DNA from: an uncultured Chitinophagaceae bacterium
GTDB taxonomy: Bacteria > Bacteroidota > Bacteroidia > Chitinophagales > Chitinophagaceae
Direction of reading: 5' to 3'
Assembly (NCBI GenBank): GCA_937907395.1
Contig: CALCII010000009.1
Coordinates: forward strand, 1 to 64,000
Length of the DNA stretch: 64,000 bases
Every line of letters starts with the position of its first letter. The stretch's first letter is position 1. Both the position numbers and the translations under genes were made by a program. Below are positions 43,863-52,553 of the stretch, piece by piece. A model generated the notes under the pieces. It was given only the letters and a program-made list of their open reading frames with translations. It was not told the origin of the DNA and ran no database searches.

Positions 43863-43898
43863 TTGCATTCCTTTTACTTTGCAGGATAAAATCTGTTC

Positions 43899-44741
43899 AT
43901 GCAGTTGTTTCTGAATTTTAACGGGAAACTTCTTCCTGCAAACGCATTCCTCATTTCACCCGATAATCGTTCATTCCGGTACGGAGAAAGTTTGTTTGAG
44001 ACCATCCGGGTTCAAAATGGAGAAATCCCTTTGTGGGACTATCACTGGAATCGTATTTTATCGTCCCTGCCCCAACTTCATTTCGAAGTTCCGCTTCATT
44101 TTACAGAATCTGTGCTAAAGCAAGCGATAGCAGCAGTGGTACAAAAGAACAGATGTACAGAGGCGGCACGGATCCGCATTACTTTTTTTAAGGGCGAAGG
44201 CGGACTTTGGGAACTGCCATCAACTTCATTTCATTATCTTATTCAATGCTGGCCATTGGAACGGAAAGATGTTTTTCTTAACGAGAATGGTTTGATAGCA
44301 GGTGTATTTGAATCCGGAAGGAAAATTTGTGATAGGTACTCTAATCTGAAGTCGGCTAATTACCAGTTGTATTTATTGGCGGCCCAATCTGCCAAACAAC
44401 AGAAATGGAATGAAGCGCTGGTGCTTAATGAGTACCGGCGTATTTGTGATGCTACCATAGCAAATGTTTTTATTGTAACACAAAACCAGGTGGTAACGCC
44501 GCAACTAACCGAAGGTTGTGTAAGCGGTGTGATGCGTTCTTATTTATTGGAAACAGCAAAGGTGCAAGGGATTGAGGTAGTTGAAAGCAAAGTTACTATT
44601 GAGGAATTGTTGCAGGCAGATGAAGTATTTCTTTCCAATGCAATGGGAATAAGATGGGTGAGGGAAATTGGTGAGAAGGAATTTAAAAACAACATGACAG
44701 CTTCTTTATTTCATTCTGTCATTAAGCCCTTATTTTCATAA
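43899..44741 (+). CDS. Aminotransferase class IV (PabC/IlvE-like)
   Basis: PLP enzyme of fold type IV, 280 aa. The catalytic Lys lies in YSNLKSANYQLY (about residue 152). Other family blocks are FRYGESLFETIRVQNGEIPL, LNEYRRICDATIANVFIV and TPQLTEGCVSGVMRSYLLET. Size and motifs fit 4-amino-4-deoxychorismate lyase (PabC) of folate synthesis or a D-amino-acid/branched-chain aminotransferase; the sequence does not decide between them. FolE is encoded about 4 kb away, a weak hint for the folate role. It lies 36 bases after the regulator gene on the same strand. Confidence 0.82.
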   Translation: MQLFLNFNGKLLPANAFLISPDNRSFRYGESLFETIRVQNGEIPLWDYHWNRILSSLPQLHFEVPLHFTESVLKQAIAAVVQKNRCTEAARIRITFFKGEGGLWELPSTSFHYLIQCWPLERKDVFLNENGLIAGVFESGRKICDRYSNLKSANYQLYLLAAQSAKQQKWNEALVLNEYRRICDATIANVFIVTQNQVVTPQLTEGCVSGVMRSYLLETAKVQGIEVVESKVTIEELLQADEVFLSNAMGIRWVREIGEKEFKNNMTASLFHSVIKPLFS

Positions 44742-44771
44742 ACATTTGACCGGTTTATTGGTTATTCTCTC

Positions 44772-46085
44772 ATGTTTCACCAGGAAGTAAATATCTGTTG
44801 GTTTCGCCGGGACCTGCGATTGCATGACCAGGCTGCATTGTATCATGCTTTAAAGGCGGGAAAGCCTGTTATTCCATTGTTTATTTTCGATCGTAGTATT
44901 CTCGATCAGCTGGAAGATAAAAAGGATCGTCGTGTGGAATTTATTCGTAACGCCATCTGCGAAATGGATAAAGAACTCCAGTCACTAGGCAGCAGCATGC
45001 TGGTGAAATATGGTACCCCGGTTGAGATATTCACATGGTTGCTGAAGGAGTATAAAGTTGATACGGTATTTACCAATCATGATTATGAACCGTATGCATT
45101 GGAAAGAGATGAAGCAATAAAAAAATTACTCGCACAAAGATCTGTTTCATTTAAATCTTTCAAAGACCAGGTGATATTTGAAAAGAATGAAGTGGTGAAA
45201 GATGATGGCAAACCCTATACGGTATTCACTCCTTACAGTAAACGCTGGAAAAGTATTGTGAATGAATTTTACCTGGAATCATACCCAACAGAAAAGTACT
45301 TTCAATCATTCATACAACAAAGATTTCCCTCTGTACCTACGTTACAGGAGATGGGGTTTGAACCTGCTTATCAGCCTTTTCCCGGCAAAGAAGTCAGGGC
45401 AGAAATAATAAAGAATTATAAAGAGCAAAGAGATATACCATCCATCAGAGGTACAAGTCGTTTGAGTGTTCATTTACGTTTCGGCACCATTAGCATACGA
45501 GAGCTGGCCAGAACAGCGAACCAATTAAATGAAACGTTTTTAAATGAATTGATATGGAGGGACTTTTATCATATGATTCTCTGGCATTTCCCTCACGTTG
45601 GAAAAGGAAAAGCATTTAAGAAGGAGTATGATCTCATTCATTGGCGCAATAATGAAACTGATTTTCAGAAATGGTGTGACGGGCAAACAGGTTATCCTAT
45701 TGTGGATGCTGGTATGCGTGAATTGAATGAAACAGGATTCATGCACAACAGGGTGCGGATGATTGTGGCATCTTTCTTAACCAAGCATTTGTTGATTGAT
45801 TGGCGATGGGGTGAAGCTTATTTTGCAAAAAAACTGCTGGACTTTGATCTGGCTGCAAATAATGGCGGCTGGCAATGGGCGGCAGGAAGTGGTTGTGATG
45901 CAGCTCCTTATTTCCGCATATTTAATCCGTATTTACAAACACAGAAATTTGATCCGCAGTTACGCTACATACGGCAATGGGTACCCGAATTTGAACAGTT
46001 GACCTATGCTCGTCCGGTTGTGGAACATGAGTTGGCCAGGAAACGATGCCTGGATACTTATAAGCAAGCCCTGGGAAAAGTATAA
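44772..46085 (+). CDS. phrB: Deoxyribodipyrimidine photolyase
   Basis: Light-dependent repair enzyme for cyclobutane pyrimidine dimers, 437 aa. The N-terminal antenna domain starts VNICWFRRDLRLHDQAALYH. The FAD-binding domain has SRLSVHLRFGTISIREL, LNELIWRDFYHMILWHFP and WCDGQTGYPIVDAGMRELNE. TGFMHNRVRMIVASFLTKHL, LDFDLAANNGGWQWAAGSG and the C-terminal block FRIFNPYLQTQKFDP follow. All match class I photolyases. It begins 30 bases after the aminotransferase stop and meets mqnD tail to tail with 11 bases between them. Confidence 0.95.
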   Translation: MFHQEVNICWFRRDLRLHDQAALYHALKAGKPVIPLFIFDRSILDQLEDKKDRRVEFIRNAICEMDKELQSLGSSMLVKYGTPVEIFTWLLKEYKVDTVFTNHDYEPYALERDEAIKKLLAQRSVSFKSFKDQVIFEKNEVVKDDGKPYTVFTPYSKRWKSIVNEFYLESYPTEKYFQSFIQQRFPSVPTLQEMGFEPAYQPFPGKEVRAEIIKNYKEQRDIPSIRGTSRLSVHLRFGTISIRELARTANQLNETFLNELIWRDFYHMILWHFPHVGKGKAFKKEYDLIHWRNNETDFQKWCDGQTGYPIVDAGMRELNETGFMHNRVRMIVASFLTKHLLIDWRWGEAYFAKKLLDFDLAANNGGWQWAAGSGCDAAPYFRIFNPYLQTQKFDPQLRYIRQWVPEFEQLTYARPVVEHELARKRCLDTYKQALGKV

Positions 46086-46096
46086 TAAAAAACCGG

Positions 46097-46912
46097 TTAT
46101 GATTTTTTCTGCAGTGTGTGCATCATTTGTTGCACTGCTTTTTTACCGTCCTCGCCAAGGTCAAGTGAATAATGATTTACATACAGATCAATATGCATCC
46201 GCATTACTTCCTCACTCATTTCCTGTGCGTGATTTTTTACATAGTCGGGTAGAGAAGGATAATGGTCAAAAGCGTATTGCAGGCTGTTTCGTATGAGTTT
46301 GTTGAGCTTTGATTGTTTGGCAGGGTCTATGCGGTTATGAACCACGATTCCCCCTAATGGTATAGGAAATCCGGTTGTTTCTTCCCAGTAATTCCCCAGG
46401 TCTATTAATTTATACAATCCTTTTTTCTGGTATGTAAAACGGTTTTCATGAATGATCACACCACAATCTACCTGCTCTGCAAGTACTGCATCTTCAATTT
46501 CATGAAACACTAAAAATTCTTTATTCATTGCATTGGGGAATGCCTGTGAAAAAAGAAAATGTGCAGTTGTGTTTTTTCCCGGTATTGCAATGGTTGCATT
46601 ATTTACAAAATTGTCCAGCTCTGCTTTGTTGTTGAATGGCAATTGCTGTTTTGTAATAAGCAAAGGCCCCACTCCGTTTCCCAATGCGCCGCCGCTATCC
46701 AAGAGCGTATAGGAGTTGGTAAGAAGAGGATAAACTCCATAACTGATTTTTGACACATCTAATTTTCCTTCTATTGCCCATTCATTCAGCGTTTGTACGT
46801 CTTCTAAATGTACATTAAATGAAAGACCTTCTGTGTCAATTTTTCCATTCACAAGCGCATCAAAGATGAATGTGTCGTTGGGACAAGGAGAGAAGCCGAT
46901 GGACAGGTTCAT
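46097..46912 (-). CDS. mqnD: 1,4-dihydroxy-6-naphthoate synthase
   Basis: Futalosine-pathway enzyme that converts cyclic dehypoxanthine futalosine to 1,4-dihydroxy-6-naphthoate, a precursor of menaquinone, 271 aa. It opens LSIGFSPCPNDTFIFDALVN, the family signature, and has DVSKISYGVYPLLTNSYTLL, then GALGNGVGPLLITK, and IPGKNTTAHFLFSQAF. The fold is like a periplasmic binding protein but there is no signal peptide. mqnB lies 23 bases upstream in the same direction, so they form an operon. mqnA, mqnC and mqnE are not in the window. Confidence 0.94.
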   Translation of the reverse strand: MNLSIGFSPCPNDTFIFDALVNGKIDTEGLSFNVHLEDVQTLNEWAIEGKLDVSKISYGVYPLLTNSYTLLDSGGALGNGVGPLLITKQQLPFNNKAELDNFVNNATIAIPGKNTTAHFLFSQAFPNAMNKEFLVFHEIEDAVLAEQVDCGVIIHENRFTYQKKGLYKLIDLGNYWEETTGFPIPLGGIVVHNRIDPAKQSKLNKLIRNSLQYAFDHYPSLPDYVKNHAQEMSEEVMRMHIDLYVNHYSLDLGEDGKKAVQQMMHTLQKKS

Positions 46913-46935
46913 GCGTTGGGTTATTAATCTGTTGT

Positions 46936-47592
46936 TTATAAACTTTCAACCAGCCGGATCAATTCATTATTCAGTTGCTGTACGGATTCTTTCAATTTCC
47001 AGTTTTTTTTGTTGCGGTCGCCCACATAATTCGAAATACTCCTTAGTTGAATAAATGGAATGTTTTCACGCAAACAAACATAATGTACAGCTGCGCCTTC
47101 CATGTTTTCAACAGCAGCTTTGTATTTTGTTTTGTAAAGTTCGGCCTTCTTTCGGGATGAAGTGATCTGATTGACAGAAATGCTACTCACAGCTGGCAGA
47201 CCTGTTCTTTTGATCATTACCGTATTCGGGTTAACAAGTTTCTTCCGGGTAAATGGAAATTGTTTGGGTGATGCCAGTTTCAAATCAAACACATCTTTAT
47301 ATCCGTCTTTTTCATCAACTCCCAGGTCGGCTATCACTTCATCTTTCACCACGACCACAGATCCTGGTTGATATTTTTCAGAAAAAGTACCGGCAATACC
47401 TGCTTCAAAAACAACATCCGGTTTTTTCACCTGCAGATGTTTTAATAATGAATAGCTGGTATTGAGCATGCCAACGCCGGTGATCAGGAAGTCCAATTCC
47501 AGGTCAATATGGCTGAGTTTCTCAGTTGTGCGGCAGTGTTGGATAAATGATTTGATTTCCAGGGAAGTAGCTGCTACGATCAGGCAATTCAT
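46936..47592 (-). CDS. mqnB: Futalosine hydrolase
   Basis: Nucleosidase that releases hypoxanthine from futalosine in menaquinone biosynthesis, 218 aa from MNCLIVAATSLEI. It has the MTA/SAH nucleosidase-like fold: LDFLITGVGMLNTSYSLLKH, VFEAGIAGTFSEKYQPGSVV, a block ending in NMEGAAVHYVCLRENIPFIQ (the Glu in MEGAA binds ribose) and RSISNYVGDRNKKNW. A start six residues further upstream is possible but unlike the family. It is encoded with mqnD. Confidence 0.92.
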   Translation of the reverse strand: MNCLIVAATSLEIKSFIQHCRTTEKLSHIDLELDFLITGVGMLNTSYSLLKHLQVKKPDVVFEAGIAGTFSEKYQPGSVVVVKDEVIADLGVDEKDGYKDVFDLKLASPKQFPFTRKKLVNPNTVMIKRTGLPAVSSISVNQITSSRKKAELYKTKYKAAVENMEGAAVHYVCLRENIPFIQLRSISNYVGDRNKKNWKLKESVQQLNNELIRLVESL

Positions 47593-47649
47593 TACAAAAT
47601 ATTTCTGCAAGATTAGAACAAATTGGTGTATGCAGAAAGCGGAATGGTA

Positions 47650-47657
47650 TACATTTG
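47650..47657 (+). promoter_or_regulatory. -7 box of the pterin gene cluster
   Basis: TACATTTG is an exact TAnnTTTG match, 53 bases before the first pterin synthase gene. A TTG lies 24 bases upstream, slightly too far for the usual spacing. Transcription would begin near 47664. Confidence 0.55.
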
Positions 47658-47710
47658 CGCCTCATTTTCCTTCCGCCCAATTTGCTGGAGGGGTTAAACT
47701 GAAGTAAAGC

Positions 47711-48121
47711 ATGGTTTACTTAACAAGATTAGAGCACTTTAATGCTGCCCACAAACTCTACAATCCCAACTGGAGTAAGGAGAAAAACGAAGCCGTTTTT
47801 GGTATCTGTGCCAATGAAAACTGGCATGGGCACAATTTTGAATTGTTTGTAACAATCAAAGGAGAAGTGGATCCGGATACAGGTTTCTTGTTTGACGTAA
47901 AGAAACTGAGCGAATTAATGCGCATTCATGTGGTTGAAAAACTGGATCATAAGAATCTCAACATGGATGTGGATTTTATGCTTGGTAAAATGTGTTCGAC
48001 CGAAAATCTGGCCACAGCTATCTGGCAACAGCTGGAGCCTCACCTGCCGGCTGGAGTTCAGCTTCATTGTGTGAAATTGTATGAAACGCCACGTATTTAT
48101 GTAGAATATTTTGGCAACTAA
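47711..48121 (+). CDS. 6-pyruvoyl/6-carboxy-tetrahydropterin synthase, copy 1
   Basis: Zinc-dependent PTPS/QueD family enzyme, 136 aa, the usual size. Zn ligands are His14 (EHFNAAHKLYN) and the two His of WHGHNFELF; the catalytic Cys lies six residues before them (FGICANENWHGHN, a C-x5-HGHN arrangement). DHKNLNMD and the C-terminal LYETPRIYVEY complete the site. Such enzymes convert dihydroneopterin triphosphate to 6-carboxytetrahydropterin (queuosine) or 6-pyruvoyltetrahydropterin (biopterin-type). The C-x5-HGHN pattern is the eukaryotic PTPS style rather than the C-x3-HGH of E. coli QueD. A close paralog and folE follow, which supply or share the substrate. Confidence 0.87.
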   Translation: MVYLTRLEHFNAAHKLYNPNWSKEKNEAVFGICANENWHGHNFELFVTIKGEVDPDTGFLFDVKKLSELMRIHVVEKLDHKNLNMDVDFMLGKMCSTENLATAIWQQLEPHLPAGVQLHCVKLYETPRIYVEYFGN

Positions 48122-48231
48122 ACAAAAACAAAGGTTTGGTGTTATAAGAGCCTGCTTTCGTACAGTTTTCGTAATTTGATAAGCCTTTCATCTTTCTCAA
48201 AACAGTAGGCTTACGTAAAGCAGTAAAGAAC

Positions 48232-48645
48232 ATGAACAAACGAGTATCTGTATACAGGCATGAGCATTTCAACGCAGCGCACAGGCTTTTCAATCCCGCA
48301 TGGACATTTGAAAAGAATGAGGAAGTGTTTGGAAAGTGTAACAATCCATCTTATCACGGGCACAATTATGAGCTGGTTGTAAAAGTTACAGGAGTGCCCG
48401 ATCCGGAAACTGGATATGTGATTGACATGAAGGAATTAAGTGCATTGATTAAACGTGAAATTCATTCACGTTTTGATCATAAAAACCTGAATGTGGATAC
48501 AAAAGAATTCCAGCAACTGAACCCAACGGCAGAGCATATTGCGATTGTTATATATGATCTGCTGCGTCCATATATTTCTGCGGATAAAGATTTGCAGATC
48601 CGCTTATATGAAACACCCAGAAATTTTGTAGAATATCCGGCTTAA
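48232..48645 (+). CDS. 6-pyruvoyl/6-carboxy-tetrahydropterin synthase, copy 2
   Basis: Paralog of the preceding gene, 137 aa, with the same catalytic set: EHFNAAHRLFN, FGKCNNPSYHGHNYELVVKV, FDHKNLNVDT and LYETPRNFVEY. The stretch around GKCNNPSYHGHNYE is very close to eukaryotic 6-pyruvoyl-tetrahydropterin synthase. The two copies differ most in the substrate-side helices (around residues 85-110), which suggests different products or roles. It is followed by folE after 11 bases, so these two are co-transcribed. The 110 bases between the two pterin synthase genes have no feature that I can support. Confidence 0.88.
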   Translation: MNKRVSVYRHEHFNAAHRLFNPAWTFEKNEEVFGKCNNPSYHGHNYELVVKVTGVPDPETGYVIDMKELSALIKREIHSRFDHKNLNVDTKEFQQLNPTAEHIAIVIYDLLRPYISADKDLQIRLYETPRNFVEYPA

Positions 48646-48656
48646 AAGAATTTATT

Positions 48657-49253
48657 ATGGCATATAAAAAAACGGAACAGTATGATGAGCAGTCAACCTC
48701 TGGTTTAATAGATAACTACAGGAATGTATTGTCTCTTATTGGAGAAGATGCGGATCGTGAAGGGTTGATTAAAACTCCTGAACGGGTAGCAAAGGCAATG
48801 CAGTACCTCACACAAGGGTATGAAATGGATGCAAAAGCGATTCTTGAAAGTGCAAAATTTCATGAAGATGTGAGTGAAATGGTTATCGTAAAAGATATTG
48901 AACTCTACAGTATGTGTGAACATCATATGTTGCCTTTTTTTGGCAAAGCACATATTGCTTATATACCCAATGGATGGATTACCGGCCTGAGCAAAATGGC
49001 TCGTGTGGTGGATGTGTATGCACGACGATTGCAGGTTCAGGAACGACTAACCACACAAATTCTTGAAGCAATCAAAGAATCGTTGAATCCGCAAGGGGTG
49101 GCTGTGGTGATTGAAGCACAGCATTTATGCATGATGATGCGTGGTGTGCAAAAGCAGAACAGTGTTACAACCACATCTGCTTTTTCAGGAGAGTTTCAGA
49201 AACAGGCAACCCGTAGTGAATTTATGAAGCTGATTTCGGCCAGATTGAGCTGA
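48657..49253 (+). CDS. folE: GTP cyclohydrolase I
   Basis: Converts GTP to 7,8-dihydroneopterin triphosphate, the first step of folate, queuosine and biopterin synthesis, 198 aa. The conserved core includes LIKTPERVAKAMQYLTQGY, IELYSMCEHHMLPFFGKAHI (zinc Cys and His) and IAYIPNGWITGLSKMARVVD, followed by VYARRLQVQERLTTQI, and VVIEAQHLCMMMRGVQKQNS. All catalytic residues are present. Its gene follows the second pterin synthase copy closely, as expected for a shared pathway. Confidence 0.97.
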   Translation: MAYKKTEQYDEQSTSGLIDNYRNVLSLIGEDADREGLIKTPERVAKAMQYLTQGYEMDAKAILESAKFHEDVSEMVIVKDIELYSMCEHHMLPFFGKAHIAYIPNGWITGLSKMARVVDVYARRLQVQERLTTQILEAIKESLNPQGVAVVIEAQHLCMMMRGVQKQNSVTTTSAFSGEFQKQATRSEFMKLISARLS

Positions 49254-49286
49254 TTGATTGCATTGTCGCAGACTTGTTTATTTTTG
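49254..49286 (+). promoter_or_regulatory. Promoter of fabD
   Basis: TTG (49254-49256 or 49258-49260) with 18-22 bases to TATTTTTG (49279-49286), an exact -7 box. It begins directly after the folE stop. Transcription would start near 49292, before the ATG at 49346 and after the TTG at 49274 that would open the longer reading frame, so the ATG is preferred. Confidence 0.7.
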
Positions 49287-49345
49287 CTCACTCTTTAACT
49301 GGTTTTACTGATGTTTTACAATCAGTAGAACAAAAATATCATCAG

Positions 49346-50236
49346 ATGAAACATGCATTTGTATTTCCCGGACAGGGATCACAGTTTAGCGGCATGGGGA
49401 AGGAACTGTATCAGAACAATGCCTCTGCCAAACGATTGTTTGAACAGGCTAATGAGATTTTAGGTTTTCGTATTTCAGATATCATGTTCGATGGAACCGA
49501 TGCCGATCTTAAGCAAACTAATGTTACTCAACCTGCCGTATTTCTCCATTCAGTAATTGCATATAAAACAATTGAAAACCTGAAACCGGATATGGTGGCA
49601 GGGCATTCTCTTGGTGAATTCAGTGCACTTGTAGCAAATGGTGTTTTGAGTTTTGAAGATGCACTTCAGTTGGTGAGTGTTCGTGCAACAGCTATGCAGA
49701 AAGCATGTGAGCTGAATCCTTCAACCATGGCTGCAGTTCTGGCATTGGCAGATGATAAAGTGGAAGAAGTTTGTAAACAGGTAACTGAGGAAACCGGTGA
49801 AGTAGTGGTGCCTGCCAATTACAATTGCCCCGGACAATTAGTCATCAGTGGTTCTTTAAAAGGTATTGATATTGCATGTGAACGAATGAAAGCGGCCGGA
49901 GCAAAAAGGGCATTGGTGTTACCGGTGGGAGGTGCTTTTCATAGTCCGTTAATGGCGCCTGCGAAAGAAGAACTGAAAGCTAAAATTGAATCAACAGGCT
50001 TTTATGCTCCACAATGTGCTATTTATCAGAATGTGGCAGCCAAAGCTGTATTGGATAAAGATGAAATCAAACAAAACCTGATTGATCAGTTAACCGGTGC
50101 TGTACGCTGGACGCAAAGTGTACAGTCAATGGTGGCCGATGGTGCCAGCAAGTTCACAGAAGTGGGCCCGGGTAAAGTATTACAAGGGTTGGTACAGAAA
50201 ATATTTAAAGAGGCAGTAGTGGAGGGAGTAGGTTGA
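49346..50236 (+). CDS. fabD: Malonyl-CoA:ACP transacylase
   Basis: Loads malonate onto acyl carrier protein for fatty acid synthesis, 296 aa. It starts MKHAFVFPGQGSQFSGMGKE, the canonical opening. The catalytic Ser88 is in VAGHSLGEFSAL, and the active-site His in GGAFHSPLM near residue 195. NYNCPGQLVISG, then QNVAAKAV and QLTGAVRWTQSV, are typical of the family. The promoter above lies between folE and this ATG. A strong terminator follows. Confidence 0.97.
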   Translation: MKHAFVFPGQGSQFSGMGKELYQNNASAKRLFEQANEILGFRISDIMFDGTDADLKQTNVTQPAVFLHSVIAYKTIENLKPDMVAGHSLGEFSALVANGVLSFEDALQLVSVRATAMQKACELNPSTMAAVLALADDKVEEVCKQVTEETGEVVVPANYNCPGQLVISGSLKGIDIACERMKAAGAKRALVLPVGGAFHSPLMAPAKEELKAKIESTGFYAPQCAIYQNVAAKAVLDKDEIKQNLIDQLTGAVRWTQSVQSMVADGASKFTEVGPGKVLQGLVQKIFKEAVVEGVG

Positions 50237-50256
50237 TGTGTAGAAATAAACGATAA

Positions 50257-50290
50257 AAGAAGAGGGCGCCGCAGGCGCCCTCTTCTTTTT
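50257..50290. terminator. Bidirectional terminator between fabD and GNAT gene
   Basis: A 14-bp perfect stem AAGAAGAGGGCGCC / GGCGCCCTCTTCTT with loop GCA and T-rich flanks on both strands. It stands between convergent stops and can end both transcripts. Confidence 0.93.
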
Positions 50291-50738
50291 AAACAGTAAT
50301 ACTGCAGTTGACCCACTCCGTATCAAACGATGCGTTGAATTTTTTATAAAAATTGATGGCTGGCTCGTTCCATTCTAACACCTGCCATGTAATGCCATTG
50401 AATTTACATTCCCTGGCTTCTTCAATTAACCGGTCCATGAGCATTTTACCAATTCCTTTTCCTCTTGCTTCTTCTGTTACAAGAATATCTTCCAGGTACA
50501 TGCGTTGACCTTTCCAGGTGGAATACCGGATATAATACAAAGCAAAGCCCAGCACTACACCGTCCTCTTCGGCTACAAAAGCCCACCAAACCGGATGTTC
50601 CCCAAAGCCACTTTCTGTAAAATGTTCCAAAGTAACAGTTACTTCTTCTGGTGCCCGTTCATAAACTGCTAATTCATTTACCAATTCTAATAATCGTGGG
50701 CAATCTGTTTTCAAAGCCCTTCTGATCTGAATACTCAT
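50289..50738 (-). CDS. GNAT acetyltransferase (diamine acetyltransferase-like)
   Basis: Acetyl-CoA-dependent N-acetyltransferase, 149 aa. The CoA-binding motif A is VTEEARGKGIGKMLMDRLIE (about residues 90-109), after the strand YLEDI. The order LGFALYYIRYSTWKGQRMYL, and ITWQVLEWNEPAINFYKKFN at the end, resembles spermidine/spermine and diamine acetyltransferases. The substrate is not certain. Three bases separate its start from the end of the serine hydrolase gene upstream on the same strand. Confidence 0.87.
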   Translation of the reverse strand: MSIQIRRALKTDCPRLLELVNELAVYERAPEEVTVTLEHFTESGFGEHPVWWAFVAEEDGVVLGFALYYIRYSTWKGQRMYLEDILVTEEARGKGIGKMLMDRLIEEARECKFNGITWQVLEWNEPAINFYKKFNASFDTEWVNCSITV

Positions 50739-50741
50739 TGC

Positions 50742-52541
50742 TTAGTTTTTTCTTTTTGCTTTAAAGGTTCCGTTAGGTTGTATAAAATAGAGTGCGGTTA
50801 CTTTACCATTTGTATCTTTTTCAAAGCGAACACTGTAACCACTGATGATTTTAAGGTTGAACAGATTTTCCTGTACAGGCAGCAGCTCATAATCAGGTTG
50901 TCCGGGAACCAGCACCATCAATGTTTTTTCCCCTTTAATATAAACTTTCACATTCATTGTTCCCGCCAGGTCATACTCACCAGTAAATGGTTCCAGATCT
51001 TCTTTTGTTACATTAATTGTTTTCGTTTCTTTTTTGAACTCAATATCTTTTACTGCCGGTTCTAATGGCAAACTGAATGTTTCAATTTCTCCTTTGATGT
51101 TGGTGGTGAAGTAACCTTTCATAGCAAGATCTTCATCATCAGCCAATGCTTCATCTACGGGTATCGCAGTAAAGTAATCGTAATGGTAATGCTTTAATTT
51201 AAAATCAATACCATTAAAGGTAGCGATCAATGTATCTTTTGTGAGTTTAATAATGATAGTTCCATAAGCTTCGTTTTTATAAGTGCCAACGTATTCTGCA
51301 AGTGCATGCGATGGTTTGGTTCCCCATTTGCGTTGTGAACTATCTGCTTTCAATTTTTCTTTTCCTGCTGCTTTGGACTTATCATATGCTTCTTTTTGTG
51401 ATTTATGCCAGTCTTTGTAGGAAAGGGCCAATATTTTATCTGCAATTGTATTGCGGATGATGGAAGGGACAGGCGATGCATTTTGATTTACAGAAACAAA
51501 AATGCCAATGCTGTCGGTTGGGAAAAAGCAAGTGCTGGTGCTGAACCCGTCAATATTGCCGCCGTGTTCTACTCTGTAATGTCCACGGTAATTTGAAAGA
51601 AACCATCCGAATCCATAGTTGGCAAAAAACATGTCCGATTGATCTTTCCTTGGAATACCTCCTGCCACCACCATTTGAGAACTGGTGGCCTCGTTAAAGT
51701 AGGTAGATGAAATAATTTCTTTACCGTTGAACTTACCTCCGTTGATCCACATAATGATCCAATTAGCCATGTCCTTTGCATTGGAGCTGATAGAACCTGC
51801 AGGCCCCATACCATAGATATTAGCATAATTCATTTTCAGAATCTGCCCATCTTTTTCTCTGTATCCTAAAGAGATATTGTTTGATTTTTGAAAATCTTCC
51901 AGTGTTGTATTGGAAGCCTGCATGCCCAGCGGCATAAAGAGTTTTTCTTTCACTAATTGATCCCAGGTTCTTTTACTCAACCTTTCTGCAAGTACACCCT
52001 GTACAGCAAACATAAAATTATTGTATTGCCAGATTTGCCTGAGTTTGGCACTCGGTTCAAAATAACGGATTGTATAAAGAATGCTATCCCTGGATACTTT
52101 TCCATTATACCAGGCAAGGTCATGACGTGGCAATCCTGTACGATGGCACATCATATCACGTGTGGTTATATTACGTGTGAGTTCATCGTTATAAAATCGC
52201 AACTCTGGTAAATAATTATTTATTGGCAGGTCAATATCAAGTGAACCATCTGCCATGGGGTAGCTCAGCAACGAAGAAGTAAATGCTTTCGTACAGCTAC
52301 CAATAAAAAATAATGTGTTTTCGTTTGCTGGTGTTTTGTTTTCAAAGTCTTTGTATCCATACCCTTTTGCCAGTAACACTTTTTTTTTCTCTACTACAGT
52401 AACAGATACGCCAGCTACATTCCATTCTTTCAGAATGCGGTTGATAAAGGTGTCAATGCCGGCCAATCGTTTGTCTGTTACTTGTGCAGCAGATTGAATG
52501 TAAAGCGCAAGTAAGATCAGTGATATGATATTTTTTTTCAT
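50742..52541 (-). CDS. Exported serine hydrolase, beta-lactamase family
   Basis: Predicted periplasmic serine hydrolase with the class C beta-lactamase/DD-peptidase fold, 599 aa. Signal peptide at residues 1-20 (IISLILLALYIQSAAQ). SxxK motif FFIGSCTKAFTSS, Tyr motif WQYNNFMFAVQG (YxN), and HGGNIDGFSTSTCF (HxG-type third motif). The C-terminal domain from about 385 is beta-rich (SHALAEYVGTYKNEAYGTII ... EPFTGEYDLAGTMNVKVYIK), the DUF3471-like part seen in Bacteroidota relatives. It may cut peptide or ester bonds, such as a D-amino-acid peptide; not evidence of antibiotic resistance. Confidence 0.88.
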   Translation of the reverse strand: MKKNIISLILLALYIQSAAQVTDKRLAGIDTFINRILKEWNVAGVSVTVVEKKKVLLAKGYGYKDFENKTPANENTLFFIGSCTKAFTSSLLSYPMADGSLDIDLPINNYLPELRFYNDELTRNITTRDMMCHRTGLPRHDLAWYNGKVSRDSILYTIRYFEPSAKLRQIWQYNNFMFAVQGVLAERLSKRTWDQLVKEKLFMPLGMQASNTTLEDFQKSNNISLGYREKDGQILKMNYANIYGMGPAGSISSNAKDMANWIIMWINGGKFNGKEIISSTYFNEATSSQMVVAGGIPRKDQSDMFFANYGFGWFLSNYRGHYRVEHGGNIDGFSTSTCFFPTDSIGIFVSVNQNASPVPSIIRNTIADKILALSYKDWHKSQKEAYDKSKAAGKEKLKADSSQRKWGTKPSHALAEYVGTYKNEAYGTIIIKLTKDTLIATFNGIDFKLKHYHYDYFTAIPVDEALADDEDLAMKGYFTTNIKGEIETFSLPLEPAVKDIEFKKETKTINVTKEDLEPFTGEYDLAGTMNVKVYIKGEKTLMVLVPGQPDYELLPVQENLFNLKIISGYSVRFEKDTNGKVTALYFIQPNGTFKAKRKN

Positions 52542-52553
52542 GTTAAAGAATTG

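Noticed and set aside
43194..43868. 224-codon open frame antisense to the third response regulator
   Set aside because: The plus-strand regulator has all conserved residues; the antisense product is Phe/His/Asn-rich with no domain.
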